From an uncultured Oleiphilaceae bacterium (GTDB lineage: Bacteria; Pseudomonadota; Gammaproteobacteria; Pseudomonadales; Oleiphilaceae): a stretch of 64,000 nt of DNA. Numbering within the stretch: the stretch's first letter is position 1; every line of letters begins with the position of its first letter. Positions 1 to 8,801 of the stretch are shown piece by piece. Location: NCBI GenBank assembly GCA_913060665.1, contig CAJXUY010000001.1, forward strand, positions 409,603 through 473,602. The letters are read 5' to 3'. Both the position numbers and the translations under genes were made by a program. The notes under the pieces were generated by a model. That model was not told the DNA's origin and did not search any database. It saw only the letters and a list, made by a program, of their open reading frames with translations.

Positions 1-43
1 TTCTCTTAGCTACTAATCGCACACCACTTTCACCCAACTAGGC

Positions 44-1183
44 CTACTTGGTATTTGAAGACATCCCCGCAAACTCTGGAGAAACACTGGTGACTTTCAT
101 TTCATCAGGAAGATGCACTGTCGTCGTTGGAAATGCAAACTCAGCACCCTCTTCCTCGATAATAGCCATGATGTTAAACAATACATCTTGCTTAACATCA
201 TGATACTCAATCCAGTTAGTGGTTTTCGTAAATGTATAGATAAAGAAGTCCAATGAACAGGCAGCAAATGCATTAAAATTAACGATGAGCGTTTGAGTGC
301 TATCAATTTCATCATGATCAATCAGCATCTGCTTAACTTTAGCAATTATATTACTAACACTTGCTCCGTCTTGATAGCGTACACCAATTGTTTCATAAAT
401 CCGTCTATGACTCATTCTTGAAGGGTTCTGTACCGAGATACTGGTAAACGTTGCATTAGGTACATAGAGCGGTCGTTTATCAAAGGTTCTGATGGTGGTT
501 AAACGCCACCCGATATGCTCTACCGTTCCTTCAATATCCTTGTCAGGAGAACGCACCCAGTCCCCCACCTTAAATGGTCTATCCAGATAAACCATCAAAC
601 CACCAAAAAAGTTAGCCAGCAAATCTTTAGCGGCAAAACCAACCGCTATACCACCAATCCCCCCAAAGGCGAGCACTCCTGAAACACTGTAACCTAGTGT
701 CTGTAGAACTATTAACCCAGCAGTGATCAATACCGATGCACGTAGCAGCTTACCCATTGCGGAAACCGTTGTAGCATCCATCGGTTCCTTCATCTTATCA
801 GGCGAGACCACTATTTTTTCTGCGCCAGTAATAAACCTAACCACAAATAATGCTAATAGAACAATAACGCCCACTTCTCTGACAGGGCCCACTATTGAAA
901 AAATTTCGGCACTGGAATACTTGTTTGCGGTATGAGCAGCTATAGATAAGCCTAGCAACCAAATCAAATAAGATGCTGGCTTCCTTCCTGCATGAAGCAG
1001 CGTGTCATCCCATAAATTCTTAGTTTTACCGAACTGTTTTTCAACTTGCGAAAAAAACTTACTGGAGATAAAACTCAGAATAGCCGTCATCAATACAACA
1101 GCAAAAATCTGAAACATTCCGCGATAAGCGTCATCACCAAAATTGAGCGACTCAAACCACTGATCTACAACTGAGAAATCCAT
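44..1183 (-). CDS. MscS-family mechanosensitive ion channel
   Basis: A small-conductance mechanosensitive channel of the inner membrane, expected to release solutes on hypo-osmotic shock. About four hydrophobic segments fill the first 185 residues. They lead into the MscS pore/beta-domain signature (GGIGGIAVGFAAKD, then NFFGGLMVYLDRPFKVGDWV) near residues 170-210. The reading frame can be extended to a TTG at 1189, but ATG at 1183 has GAGG seven bases upstream and is preferred (379 aa). The C-terminal cytoplasmic domain is complete. It is transcribed toward the window edge and separated from nagZ by about 50 bases, so it may share that transcript. The family call is safe; which MscS subgroup is not decided. 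Confidence 0.9.
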   Translation of the reverse strand: MDFSVVDQWFESLNFGDDAYRGMFQIFAVVLMTAILSFISSKFFSQVEKQFGKTKNLWDDTLLHAGRKPASYLIWLLGLSIAAHTANKYSSAEIFSIVGPVREVGVIVLLALFVVRFITGAEKIVVSPDKMKEPMDATTVSAMGKLLRASVLITAGLIVLQTLGYSVSGVLAFGGIGGIAVGFAAKDLLANFFGGLMVYLDRPFKVGDWVRSPDKDIEGTVEHIGWRLTTIRTFDKRPLYVPNATFTSISVQNPSRMSHRRIYETIGVRYQDGASVSNIIAKVKQMLIDHDEIDSTQTLIVNFNAFAACSLDFFIYTFTKTTNWIEYHDVKQDVLFNIMAIIEEEGAEFAFPTTTVHLPDEMKVTSVSPEFAGMSSNTK

Positions 1184-1234
1184 ACCCAAACCTCAACTTC
1201 CTAAAACATTAACGATACATCTAACAACAGTGTA

Positions 1235-2308
1235 TTAACGGCCTAGGTCAGACACAACCCTCTGCCACCTGCCAGATTGCTTAAGCGACCCAATGTCTAT
1301 ACAGCCAACACCTTTCATCTTGACTAAGCGGCTTTGGGATTCTTGATTTAACAAAGTGGCGTTACTAGATTGCTCTAAATACCTCAGCACCTCTAGTGCA
1401 CCAGGTCGGTTATTACACACCAACACCATATCACAACCCGCAGTCAACGCTGACTGCGCCCTACTCGCGTAGCCTCCCGCCACGCTAGCGCCTTCCATAT
1501 TCAAGTCATCACTGAATATAACACCTTTAAATGACAACTGAGAGCGCAAGATTTCGTTTAACCAAAAAGTAGAAAATCCTGCTGGATGTTCATCACACTG
1601 GGTGTACACCACGTGCGCTGGCATCACAGCATTTAAGCCTTTTTCTATCAATTGCTTAAACGGCTCGATATCGAGCTCCTCAATCTCGCTAAACGGCCTG
1701 TTATCGATAGGAAGCGCAATGTGCGAATCCGCTTCTATTGCGCCATGCCCCGGGAAGTGCTTACCGGTAGATGCCATGCCAGCTTCTTTCATACCAGCAA
1801 TCAATGATGAGGCCAACTCAGAAACAATCGCTATATCACCTGAAAACGCACGATCACCAATCACAGAAGAAAGGCCATAATCTAGGTCAAGTACAGGCGC
1901 AAAGCTAAAATCAATACCGTAGGCCCTTAGCTCAGAAGCGAACAACCAGCCACACTCCTTTGCCAATGCCGCGGCTTTCAAAGGTGCATCCGCATAAAGC
2001 TCGCCGAATGTGCGCATCGGAGGAATTCGTGTAAAGCCTTCTCTAAACCGCTGCACTCGCCCTCCCTCATGATCAACTGCGATAAGAATATTGGCATTAC
2101 AGGTTCTTATTTCAGCGACTAAGCAAGCTAACTGCTCAGGCGATGAGTAGTTACGCGAAAAAAGAATCAAGCCTCCCACTAAAGGGCTAGAAAGCAACAG
2201 CCGATCTTCATCAGTAAGCGCTTGGCCTTCGACATCAACCATCAAAGGTCCAATAAACATATTCGAGGTAGATTTATTTAGATGCGCAGATATTGGTTGC
2301 TTCTGCAT
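1235..2308 (-). CDS. nagZ: Beta-N-acetylhexosaminidase NagZ
   Basis: Cytoplasmic glycoside hydrolase family 3 enzyme that removes N-acetylglucosamine from anhydro-muropeptides during cell-wall recycling. The NagZ hallmark loop KHFPGHG is at residues 183-189 and the nucleophile region SDDLNM at 266-271; AVDHEGGRVQR at 78-87 is also typical. Length (357 aa) is slightly above the usual ~340 because of an N-terminal extension. The internal ATG at residue 17 (MFIGPLMVD) is an alternative start, but it lacks a ribosome site. The first ATG has a weak AGGGA about 12 bases upstream. It lies close to an L,D-transpeptidase and psrA on the same strand, matching the pseudomonad neighbourhood. Confidence 0.93.
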   Translation of the reverse strand: MQKQPISAHLNKSTSNMFIGPLMVDVEGQALTDEDRLLLSSPLVGGLILFSRNYSSPEQLACLVAEIRTCNANILIAVDHEGGRVQRFREGFTRIPPMRTFGELYADAPLKAAALAKECGWLFASELRAYGIDFSFAPVLDLDYGLSSVIGDRAFSGDIAIVSELASSLIAGMKEAGMASTGKHFPGHGAIEADSHIALPIDNRPFSEIEELDIEPFKQLIEKGLNAVMPAHVVYTQCDEHPAGFSTFWLNEILRSQLSFKGVIFSDDLNMEGASVAGGYASRAQSALTAGCDMVLVCNNRPGALEVLRYLEQSSNATLLNQESQSRLVKMKGVGCIDIGSLKQSGRWQRVVSDLGR

Positions 2309-2403
2309 ATTATTGTATATTCCCTGACAAAAAATTGATTAATAAAAAATTATTAAATAAGGATCTATTTTACTCTTCAGATGCAATGGTCTCGTAAAAA
2401 TAA

Positions 2404-2898
2404 TCAGGAAATAGTAACACGTGTCCCGATAGAAACCCGGTCAAAAAGATCCTCTATATCTTCGTTTCTCATACGAATACAACCATGAGATAAGGGGGTG
2501 CCCATAGGTTCGGTATCAGGCGTACCATGAATATAGATATACCTTTGCATGGTATCAACAGAACCTAGTCTATTGAACCCTGGCTGAGTGCCAGATAACC
2601 ATAAGATCCGACTGAGAATCCAGTCTCTTTGTGGATACTGCGCAGCGAGCGCAGCAGAATAGATTTCGCCGGTTGCCCTCCGTGCAATAAATACAGAATT
2701 ACGCGGCTGGCCATGACCTATTTTGGCCCGAACCACGTGCTGACCTCTTGGAGTGCACCCACTATTCGCATTTTCTCCAACCCCGTTTAATGCTGTCGAT
2801 ACGGAGTAACACACCAAAGGCTTTTCTTGGTCAACAAGCGTGAGCGTTTGAAGTTGAATATCAATTTCAAGAGAAAAGAAGCTATCTGTATTTGCCAT
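2404..2898 (-). CDS. L,D-transpeptidase family protein (YkuD domain)
   Basis: The YkuD catalytic motif is complete: His124 in IHGT, then SHGC with Cys140 followed by IRM. This family makes 3-3 peptidoglycan cross-links or attaches lipoproteins to the wall. Here the 164-residue protein has no visible signal peptide or membrane segment, so export is uncertain. Short cytoplasmic-looking members of this type sit beside nagZ in related bacteria. It may act on recycled muropeptides, but that is inference. It lies between psrA and nagZ, all on the minus strand. Confidence 0.85.
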   Translation of the reverse strand: MANTDSFFSLEIDIQLQTLTLVDQEKPLVCYSVSTALNGVGENANSGCTPRGQHVVRAKIGHGQPRNSVFIARRATGEIYSAALAAQYPQRDWILSRILWLSGTQPGFNRLGSVDTMQRYIYIHGTPDTEPMGTPLSHGCIRMRNEDIEDLFDRVSIGTRVTIS

Positions 2899-3053
2899 AC
2901 ACTAAGCTTAACCGACCTTTCACTTCATGTCATACATCAATCATGACAAGCAATACATCTATATCGAAAAAGGTAGCGCCTATTTAAAGACAAGCATCAC
3001 CTTTTCCACTGCCACGCTGATACAAAGTGCAAAAATATTAACCCCTAATAGGC

Positions 3054-3695
3054 CTAATTTTGTAGTGGAGCCTGTAAACCAGCAGCAAGAAACGGCACTA
3101 GACGCTTCACCACTTCTTCAGTGGAGCTATGAACCTGCATCTCATTTTCGATAATGTCAGACAGCGCCTCGATACTAGACATCGTGAAAGCAGTGGTCCC
3201 CAACATGAACTGTATACGCCAAAAACGATCAACAGAAGTTAGCTGAGGAGTCGCTTCACGCATATGCTTCATAAACATCTTGAATGCTCGACTATACTCT
3301 TGTTCTAGATATTTCCTTAAATGCCCTTGTGATTGAGTGTAAGCCAAACCTAACAAGCGCATAAAAACTGACACGCCGGTTTTACTTTGGGCAGGAACCA
3401 TCACAATACACGATGTAACAATACCCAGCAGAGTTTCTATATCAATGGGCTTATCGGTATGCCTCTCAGATACTCTTTTTAATTCAGCCTCGAGGTTTTT
3501 TGCAAACGGAGACAGAAAACGAGAAAACACCGCTTGTATAAGCGCATTTTTAGACCCAAAATGATAGTTGACGGCCGCTAAATTAACATTAGCTTTACTC
3601 GTTATCATTCGTAGTGATGTTTCTGAGAAACCCCGTTCTGCGAAAAGAACTTCTGCTGCATCAAGTATTCGATTTACTGTATCTGATTGAGCCAT
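3054..3695 (-). CDS. psrA: TetR-family regulator PsrA
   Basis: TetR-family repressor that in Pseudomonas senses long-chain fatty acids and controls rpoS and beta-oxidation genes. The N-terminus (ILDAAEVLFAERGF, then NLAAVNYHFGSK around residues 35-48) is almost the pseudomonad PsrA helix-turn-helix. The ligand domain keeps FMRLLGLAYTQSQGHLR and ends with VPFLAAGLQA, again as in PsrA. Length is 213 aa, a little shorter than Pseudomonas PsrA, which has an extra tail. Its upstream region carries two operator-like palindromes, so autoregulation is likely. NagZ and the L,D-transpeptidase follow downstream. Confidence 0.9.
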   Translation of the reverse strand: MAQSDTVNRILDAAEVLFAERGFSETSLRMITSKANVNLAAVNYHFGSKNALIQAVFSRFLSPFAKNLEAELKRVSERHTDKPIDIETLLGIVTSCIVMVPAQSKTGVSVFMRLLGLAYTQSQGHLRKYLEQEYSRAFKMFMKHMREATPQLTSVDRFWRIQFMLGTTAFTMSSIEALSDIIENEMQVHSSTEEVVKRLVPFLAAGLQAPLQN

Positions 3696-3787
3696 ACTGA
3701 AAAAGTCGTCTAGTCATTGGTTCATACTAAAAAATTAGAATGCCAAAACACTCAATGAGCATCGTAAACTCATTAGTATAATCATTC

Positions 3788-3814
3788 CAAACAATTGTTT
3801 TAAACATACGTTTG
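3788..3814. promoter_or_regulatory. Tandem PsrA-type operators
   Basis: Two abutting palindromes fit the published PsrA consensus (G/C)AAAC-N2-4-GTTT(G/C). The first is CAAAC-AATT-GTTTT at 3788-3801; the second is TAAAC-ATAC-GTTTG at 3801-3814. Each has one outer mismatch. They lie between divergent psrA and the PilB-like gene, so they could control both. The match is seen directly; binding is inferred. Confidence 0.65.
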
Positions 3815-3937
3815 GTTGGTTGTTATGTCAAGTATCATTAACAAAGCTTGACATAACTCAACCCATTTAAAACTCACTATTTACTTAGCTCCCATAAGCG
3901 CTACCCTGCAGGTACGAATACACAAAAGGATCAGTTG

Positions 3938-5659
3938 ATGCCCATTAATTGCAGTAACGAACTTATAGCCGCTTTAAACAAACCACGAAACTTTCAACGC
4001 AAACATATCGGCGAGATACTGCTACAAACAGGCATCATCAACAACAAACAACTCAAACAAGCAATTAATGAGAAATCAGCTAAATATGCTCAAGATAGAC
4101 TCGGAAAGGTAATTTCCAGACTAGGCTTTGCCTCTGAACAACAAATTCTCCATGCCCTTGCTTGCTGCCTTGAAATTCCGTTTGTTTCACTCTCTAATTT
4201 CGAAATCCCACAAGACCTAATTGATCAAGTGCCAGCTGAATTCGGGCGAGCCCACAGCCTTATTCCATTAATGATGCAGGCCGATCGCCTCGTGGTTGCG
4301 ATGGAAGACCCTACCGACACAGACACACTCAATATGCTCCACTTCATCACTGGGCGCGTCATAGAGCCTATTATCTCAGCCCGAGAAGATATCGAGCTAG
4401 CAATATCACAGCACTACGGCCCCACCGATGACGAAGAAGTACTAAAAGAGCTACCGATAGACGCCAAGCTTACCCACTGGGAAGAACAACTGGCGCAAAA
4501 GCAGGCTAAAGATAAACCCACAGTTAAACTAATTCATAACTTAATCATTGATGCGATTAATCGACACGCATCCGACATTCATATTCGCCCAAAAGATACT
4601 GAAGTCGATATATTATTTAGAATCGATGGAGGCCTAATCAAAGTTAGGAGCTTTGATAAGTCATTGCTTTCGGGCAGTGTAGCCAGAATCAAGATCATTG
4701 GTGGTATGAATATCGCTGAGCACAGAGTTCCTCAAGATGGACGCACCAAAATCAAAACAAAAGACAAAACCATTGACCTACGAATCTCTATCATGCCGAC
4801 CATTCATGGTGAAAGCGTCGTACTTAGAATACTCGACACATCTGCGAGCCTTAAATCTATCAAAGAGATTGGTTTCACCCAGCAGGATTCAGACAGCTTC
4901 ACTCAACTTGTCAACAAAAGTAGCGGCCTTATATTGGTTACAGGACCCACAGGATCGGGCAAATCAACAACACTTTATGCGGCATTACAGGAGCTCAAGC
5001 AACGAGAAATAAACATCATTACTGTTGAAGATCCGGTTGAATACCATGTAGATGATATTTTACAAATACAAGTACACTCAAGCATTGGCTACACATTCGC
5101 TAAAGCACTACGGCATATACTTCGCCACGACCCTGACGCCATTATGATCGGTGAAATACGTGATGAAGAAACCGCAAAAATTGCTGTAGAAAGCTCTCTA
5201 ACAGGCCATCTCGTTCTTTCAACCCTTCATACGAATAGCGCTGCAGCGACTATTACGAGGCTATTAGAAGTAGGCATTCAGCCTTATTTGCTCAACTCAA
5301 CCCTACTTGCAGTTCTCGCTCAACGGTTAGTTAAAAAGAACTGCCCTCACTGCCTCGAGGAAGAGCAGATCCCTGCTGAAACAAGACAACAATTAGATAT
5401 AGGTGATGATGAGGTTTTTTATAAGGGCCGAGGTTGCGACCAATGTCATCATGTCGGCTATAACGGCCGCCTAGCCGTTTATGAACTCCTGACAATAAAC
5501 CCCAAGGTTCGTAAGCTAATACAACCTAGAGTGAATTCAGCAGACATAGAGGCTGCCGCTATAGAAAGCGGCATGGTTCCGCTCACTAAAAGATCGATAG
5601 CAGTAGCAAGACAACAACTGACATCTATAGAAGAAGTTTACCGAGTAAGACTAGGATAG
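3938..5659 (+). CDS. PilB/GspE-type secretion ATPase with N-terminal MshEN-like domain
   Basis: Hexameric AAA-like ATPase of the type II secretion/type IV pilus assembly family. Seen: Walker A GPTGSGKS at 336-343, Asp box ITVEDPVEY near 361-369, Walker B IMIGEIRDEE near 402-411, HLVLSTLHTN near 424-433, and a zinc tetracysteine (Cys469, Cys472, Cys500, Cys503). The first ~90 residues hold two repeats (IGEILLQTG...; LGKVISRLG...) resembling the MshEN fold, which binds cyclic-di-GMP in MshE. ATG at 3938 is chosen because AAAGGA lies seven bases upstream; a TTG just before it is unlikely. No pilin, platform or secretin genes are nearby, so its partner system must lie elsewhere. Confidence 0.88.
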   Translation: MPINCSNELIAALNKPRNFQRKHIGEILLQTGIINNKQLKQAINEKSAKYAQDRLGKVISRLGFASEQQILHALACCLEIPFVSLSNFEIPQDLIDQVPAEFGRAHSLIPLMMQADRLVVAMEDPTDTDTLNMLHFITGRVIEPIISAREDIELAISQHYGPTDDEEVLKELPIDAKLTHWEEQLAQKQAKDKPTVKLIHNLIIDAINRHASDIHIRPKDTEVDILFRIDGGLIKVRSFDKSLLSGSVARIKIIGGMNIAEHRVPQDGRTKIKTKDKTIDLRISIMPTIHGESVVLRILDTSASLKSIKEIGFTQQDSDSFTQLVNKSSGLILVTGPTGSGKSTTLYAALQELKQREINIITVEDPVEYHVDDILQIQVHSSIGYTFAKALRHILRHDPDAIMIGEIRDEETAKIAVESSLTGHLVLSTLHTNSAAATITRLLEVGIQPYLLNSTLLAVLAQRLVKKNCPHCLEEEQIPAETRQQLDIGDDEVFYKGRGCDQCHHVGYNGRLAVYELLTINPKVRKLIQPRVNSADIEAAAIESGMVPLTKRSIAVARQQLTSIEEVYRVRLG

Positions 5660-5667
5660 ACAGAGAC

Positions 5668-5697
5668 TAAAAAAGGGGCAAAAGCCCCCCCTTTTTA
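5668..5697. terminator. Bidirectional intrinsic terminator
   Basis: An A-run, GGGGC, loop AAAA, GCCCC, then C and T runs, lying between the convergent ATPase gene and amtB. The A and T tracts allow it to work on both strands. Confidence 0.85.
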
Positions 5698-5711
5698 GTA
5701 TTGTTGAAACA

Positions 5712-7001
5712 TTATAAGTTATAGCCTTTTTCTTCGTGAGAGGTCGTATCAAGACCTTCCACTTCATGCTCTTCCGAAACCCGCAGCGATGTAAATACAC
5801 TCACCAATTTTAGTATTACATAGGTCACGATAGCGGTATAAGCAATAGTCGCAACAATACCAATCAACTGAACCTTTAATTGCCCACCGATAGACGTTAT
5901 TCCATCAGCAAAACCAAACCCACTAAACACTCCCAATTCGGTAGAGGCGAAAATACCGACCATTAAGGTACCCAAGATCCCTCCTACTCCGTGCACAGGG
6001 AATACGTCTAAGCTATCATCAATCTTAAGCACACGTTTCACATATTGGGTGGCATAAAAACACACCATACCCGCAGACAAACCGATAACTAAAGCACCTC
6101 CTGGCCCAACAAACCCCGATGCAGGCGTAATAGTACCCAGACCGGCAACCATTCCTGTCACCGCACCCAACGCACTTGGCTTGCCAAATTTTCTCCACTC
6201 TATAAACATCCAAACCAATGCACCGGTAGCCGATGATATATGGGTCACCAGCATCGCCATTGCAGCATCACCGTTAGCACCTAAGGCACTGCCGCCGTTA
6301 AAACCAAACCAACCGACCCACAGCATACCTGCGCCCGTCACTGTCATGGTCATATTATGCGGTGGCATTGCCGTCGCTGGGAACCCTTTACGGGGCCCTA
6401 AAACAATAGCAGCAACCAATGCAGCAACACCCGCTGTAATATGCACAACGACGCCACCAGCAAAATCATATAATCCTAGGCTAGCCAACCAACCACCACC
6501 CCACACCCAGTGAGTCACAGGTACATAAACCGCCAACAACCAAATCGCACTAAAAAGGAGAACAGCAGAGAAGCGCATACGTTCAGCAAAGCCACCGATA
6601 ATCAACGCCGGCGTAATCACCGCGAAGGTCATTTGAAACAACATAAATAGAGACTCAGGAATATCACCCGCTAACGTGTCTCGACCGATACCTGACAGCA
6701 TTACTTTGCTAAAATCGCCTATTAGCGCATTTCCTTCACCGAAGGCTAAGCTATACCCAACAATCAACCACAACAAAGAAGAGACGCCTGCAATCGCAAA
6801 ACACTGCATAAGAATAGAAAGCACATTCTTGGAACGTACAAGCCCACCATAAAACAACGCTAAACCCGGCAAGGTCATAAATAGCACCAACGCCGTGGAT
6901 GTTAAGATCCACGCAGTATTAGCTCCACTGATCTGCACTTCTTCAGCAAGCGCGACTCCAGGCAGCATTACCACCAAAAATGTTAACAATATTTTCGTCA
7001 T
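5712..7001 (-). CDS. amtB: Ammonium transporter AmtB
   Basis: Inner-membrane trimeric ammonium channel. The start at 7001 gives 429 aa with a clear signal peptide (MTKILLTFLVVMLPGVALA), as in E. coli AmtB; a longer frame reaches 7043 but would bury that signal. GGGAAGAGGG precedes this ATG. Eleven hydrophobic helices follow, with the conserved GLALFYGGLVR segment and the two pore histidines in VHITAG and VHGVGG. Unusually, no glnK (PII) gene is next to it. Upstream DNA contains GCACC half-sites that recall NtrC sites. It fits the nitrogen theme of the window. Confidence 0.95.
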   Translation of the reverse strand: MTKILLTFLVVMLPGVALAEEVQISGANTAWILTSTALVLFMTLPGLALFYGGLVRSKNVLSILMQCFAIAGVSSLLWLIVGYSLAFGEGNALIGDFSKVMLSGIGRDTLAGDIPESLFMLFQMTFAVITPALIIGGFAERMRFSAVLLFSAIWLLAVYVPVTHWVWGGGWLASLGLYDFAGGVVVHITAGVAALVAAIVLGPRKGFPATAMPPHNMTMTVTGAGMLWVGWFGFNGGSALGANGDAAMAMLVTHISSATGALVWMFIEWRKFGKPSALGAVTGMVAGLGTITPASGFVGPGGALVIGLSAGMVCFYATQYVKRVLKIDDSLDVFPVHGVGGILGTLMVGIFASTELGVFSGFGFADGITSIGGQLKVQLIGIVATIAYTAIVTYVILKLVSVFTSLRVSEEHEVEGLDTTSHEEKGYNL

Positions 7002-7026
7002 ACCCTCTTCCCAATTAATAGAAAAT

Positions 7027-7210
7027 GCACCATCACCGCGCATTAATATATTTACGCACCACTATAACGCCTATTTTTAGTTAACGTTTAACTAGCAAGC
7101 GTCATAAAAGTAATAGTATTATTATTTATATTCAATAGGTTATAGCTCTTTATTAAAAGTTTAATAAACTTATAACATTACACCTATCACAAAACGCACC
7201 ATTTAAATGC
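7027..7210. promoter_or_regulatory. NtrC-like GCACC half-sites upstream of amtB
   Basis: GCACC occurs at 7027, 7056 and 7196. The best dyads are GCACCATTTAAATGC (7196-7210) and GCACCACTATAACGC (7056-7070); the known NtrC site is roughly GCACC-N5-GGTGC, so only one arm is strong. The same CGCACCACTA word recurs upstream of urtA. No sigma-54 -24/-12 pair was found. Regulatory role is inferred. Confidence 0.4.
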
Positions 7211-7289
7211 ATATTTTATGCCAAAAAACACATATATGCACTAATAAAGAGCGAATTATTGACAATATTACTAATCGGTTAATCTCGTG

Positions 7290-8165
7290 TTATTCAGGTC
7301 TGGAGGGGTGCTCTATTTTAGCGCTCGAAGATTCAGACACAGGGACCGTTTCAGTAGTATCAATTACAGAGGGAGAAGGTGAGCCAGAGGGGACTTCAGT
7401 GGTATCGTCGACGCCACTTTCAAGGTTATTAAAATGATGTTTAAGATAGTCTTTCTGTAATCGTTTATAGGCTTTTTCTGCTTCAAGTATCAACTGCAAA
7501 TATAGACGAATATGCTTTTTCTCTCTAATTACCCCAAACAGTCGTTTTTTAGCGGAAACCTCCATCACGCCTTGAAACAGTGTTCGTTTTAGATTTTCAT
7601 TATATTTTGCTAACTTTCTGCACTTCCATGCCAGCCCTTCTTGCCCTTCTAGTAGTTTAATATGATTGAGCGCTCTAAACTCAAGCGTCTTACGCTCTTG
7701 AAGCAGCTCATGTAATGTGGGATCTTCACTAAAGAAGCGCCTAAAAGGCTTTAAAGCAAAACAGAGTGTAATAAATAACAAACCAAACGCACTCCCTCCC
7801 ACCCAAGCAGGAACCGCACCCAACACTCCAGCACAAAAAACAACAAACACAATACAGCAGACGAATAGCCAATAATCACGATTACGTTTAGCAATTGCGA
7901 CAGCCCTATTATCTGGATAATCATCCAAGTAAAGCCAGTCGTAGTTAACATTAAGTAGCGTTTGACACTCCGCTAAGAGTTTTTTCCGTATATGTTGCTG
8001 ATTCTGCTCATCAGATACTCGCTTCCGCTCTATCTCCTTACGCTCCTCACGCTTACGAGCTAAGTCTAACTCCTTAGAGGTCGTCGGTTTAAAAGCTGCG
8101 GCTCCTGAAACCGGCTTAGAGGCACTCACCTCCTCGCTTTGATGTTTTGCCTTATCGCTTTCCAT
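7290..8165 (-). CDS. Hypothetical membrane protein with charged N-terminal helix
   Basis: Not recognised. The 291-residue protein begins with a Lys/Arg/Glu-rich, probably coiled-coil region (residues 30-65), has two membrane segments (about 98-118 and 121-139), then a basic helical domain to residue ~245, and a Ser/Thr/Pro/Glu-rich tail. Such a layout suggests a membrane-anchored scaffold with most of its mass in the cytoplasm, but no function can be named. It stands alone between amtB (same strand) and the CBS protein (opposite strand). Confidence 0.7.
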   Translation of the reverse strand: MESDKAKHQSEEVSASKPVSGAAAFKPTTSKELDLARKREERKEIERKRVSDEQNQQHIRKKLLAECQTLLNVNYDWLYLDDYPDNRAVAIAKRNRDYWLFVCCIVFVVFCAGVLGAVPAWVGGSAFGLLFITLCFALKPFRRFFSEDPTLHELLQERKTLEFRALNHIKLLEGQEGLAWKCRKLAKYNENLKRTLFQGVMEVSAKKRLFGVIREKKHIRLYLQLILEAEKAYKRLQKDYLKHHFNNLESGVDDTTEVPSGSPSPSVIDTTETVPVSESSSAKIEHPSRPE

Positions 8166-8381
8166 TCACACTCTTCGTTTTATACTTAATATCCATACTA
8201 CTATATCGTTCACAGCATCATGATCTTTAAGTGTTTTTCAAAATTGATTATGGTCAGACAATTATTTCCAAAGTATTGCTAGCATGAAAAGGCACGCAGA
8301 TCTTTTTTTTCATCGGTTTCATTTTTGATGAAAGCTGACTATAAGTAAGATAATAAAAACAATCAAAACAGAGGATCAACG

Positions 8382-8798
8382 ATGACCACTCCCGCGATTT
8401 TAGTAAGTGACTACATGAAACCGGTCACGGAATATTTTTCACCTGACACCAGTGTTAAAGAGGTTGTGAAAACGCTTGTTATGAACAAACTGTTTGGTGC
8501 GCCCGTACTGGATCAAAACAAAGAACTAGTGGGTTTTATCTCTGAAAAAGACTGCCTTAAGCAAATGGTCAACGATAGCTACTATAGCCAGGACCACCAT
8601 GTAGCAAGAGACATCATGCGTGAAAACCCTCTCTCTGTCTCACCTAATGCGGATATTATTAGTCTGGCTGAGGAGATGCTTGGGAGACGCCCAAAGGTAT
8701 ACCCAGTAGTAGAAAACAATCAGGTTATCGGCATCATTACACGGGCAGACGTGTTAAAAGCCCTCAGCAAAGCACGTGTTGAGTCACACAAGCATTAG
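8382..8798 (+). CDS. Tandem CBS-domain protein
   Basis: 138-residue protein made of two CBS motifs (about residues 9-62 and 75-130; VSDYMKPVTEYFSPDTSV and ARDIMRENPLSVSPNADI). CBS pairs bind adenosine nucleotides and act as energy sensors. No effector domain is fused to it, so it must act on a partner. GAGGA lies eight bases upstream of the ATG. It is convergent with dusC, with only three bases between the stop codons. Confidence 0.85.
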   Translation: MTTPAILVSDYMKPVTEYFSPDTSVKEVVKTLVMNKLFGAPVLDQNKELVGFISEKDCLKQMVNDSYYSQDHHVARDIMRENPLSVSPNADIISLAEEMLGRRPKVYPVVENNQVIGIITRADVLKALSKARVESHKH

Positions 8799-8801
8799 CC
8801 G

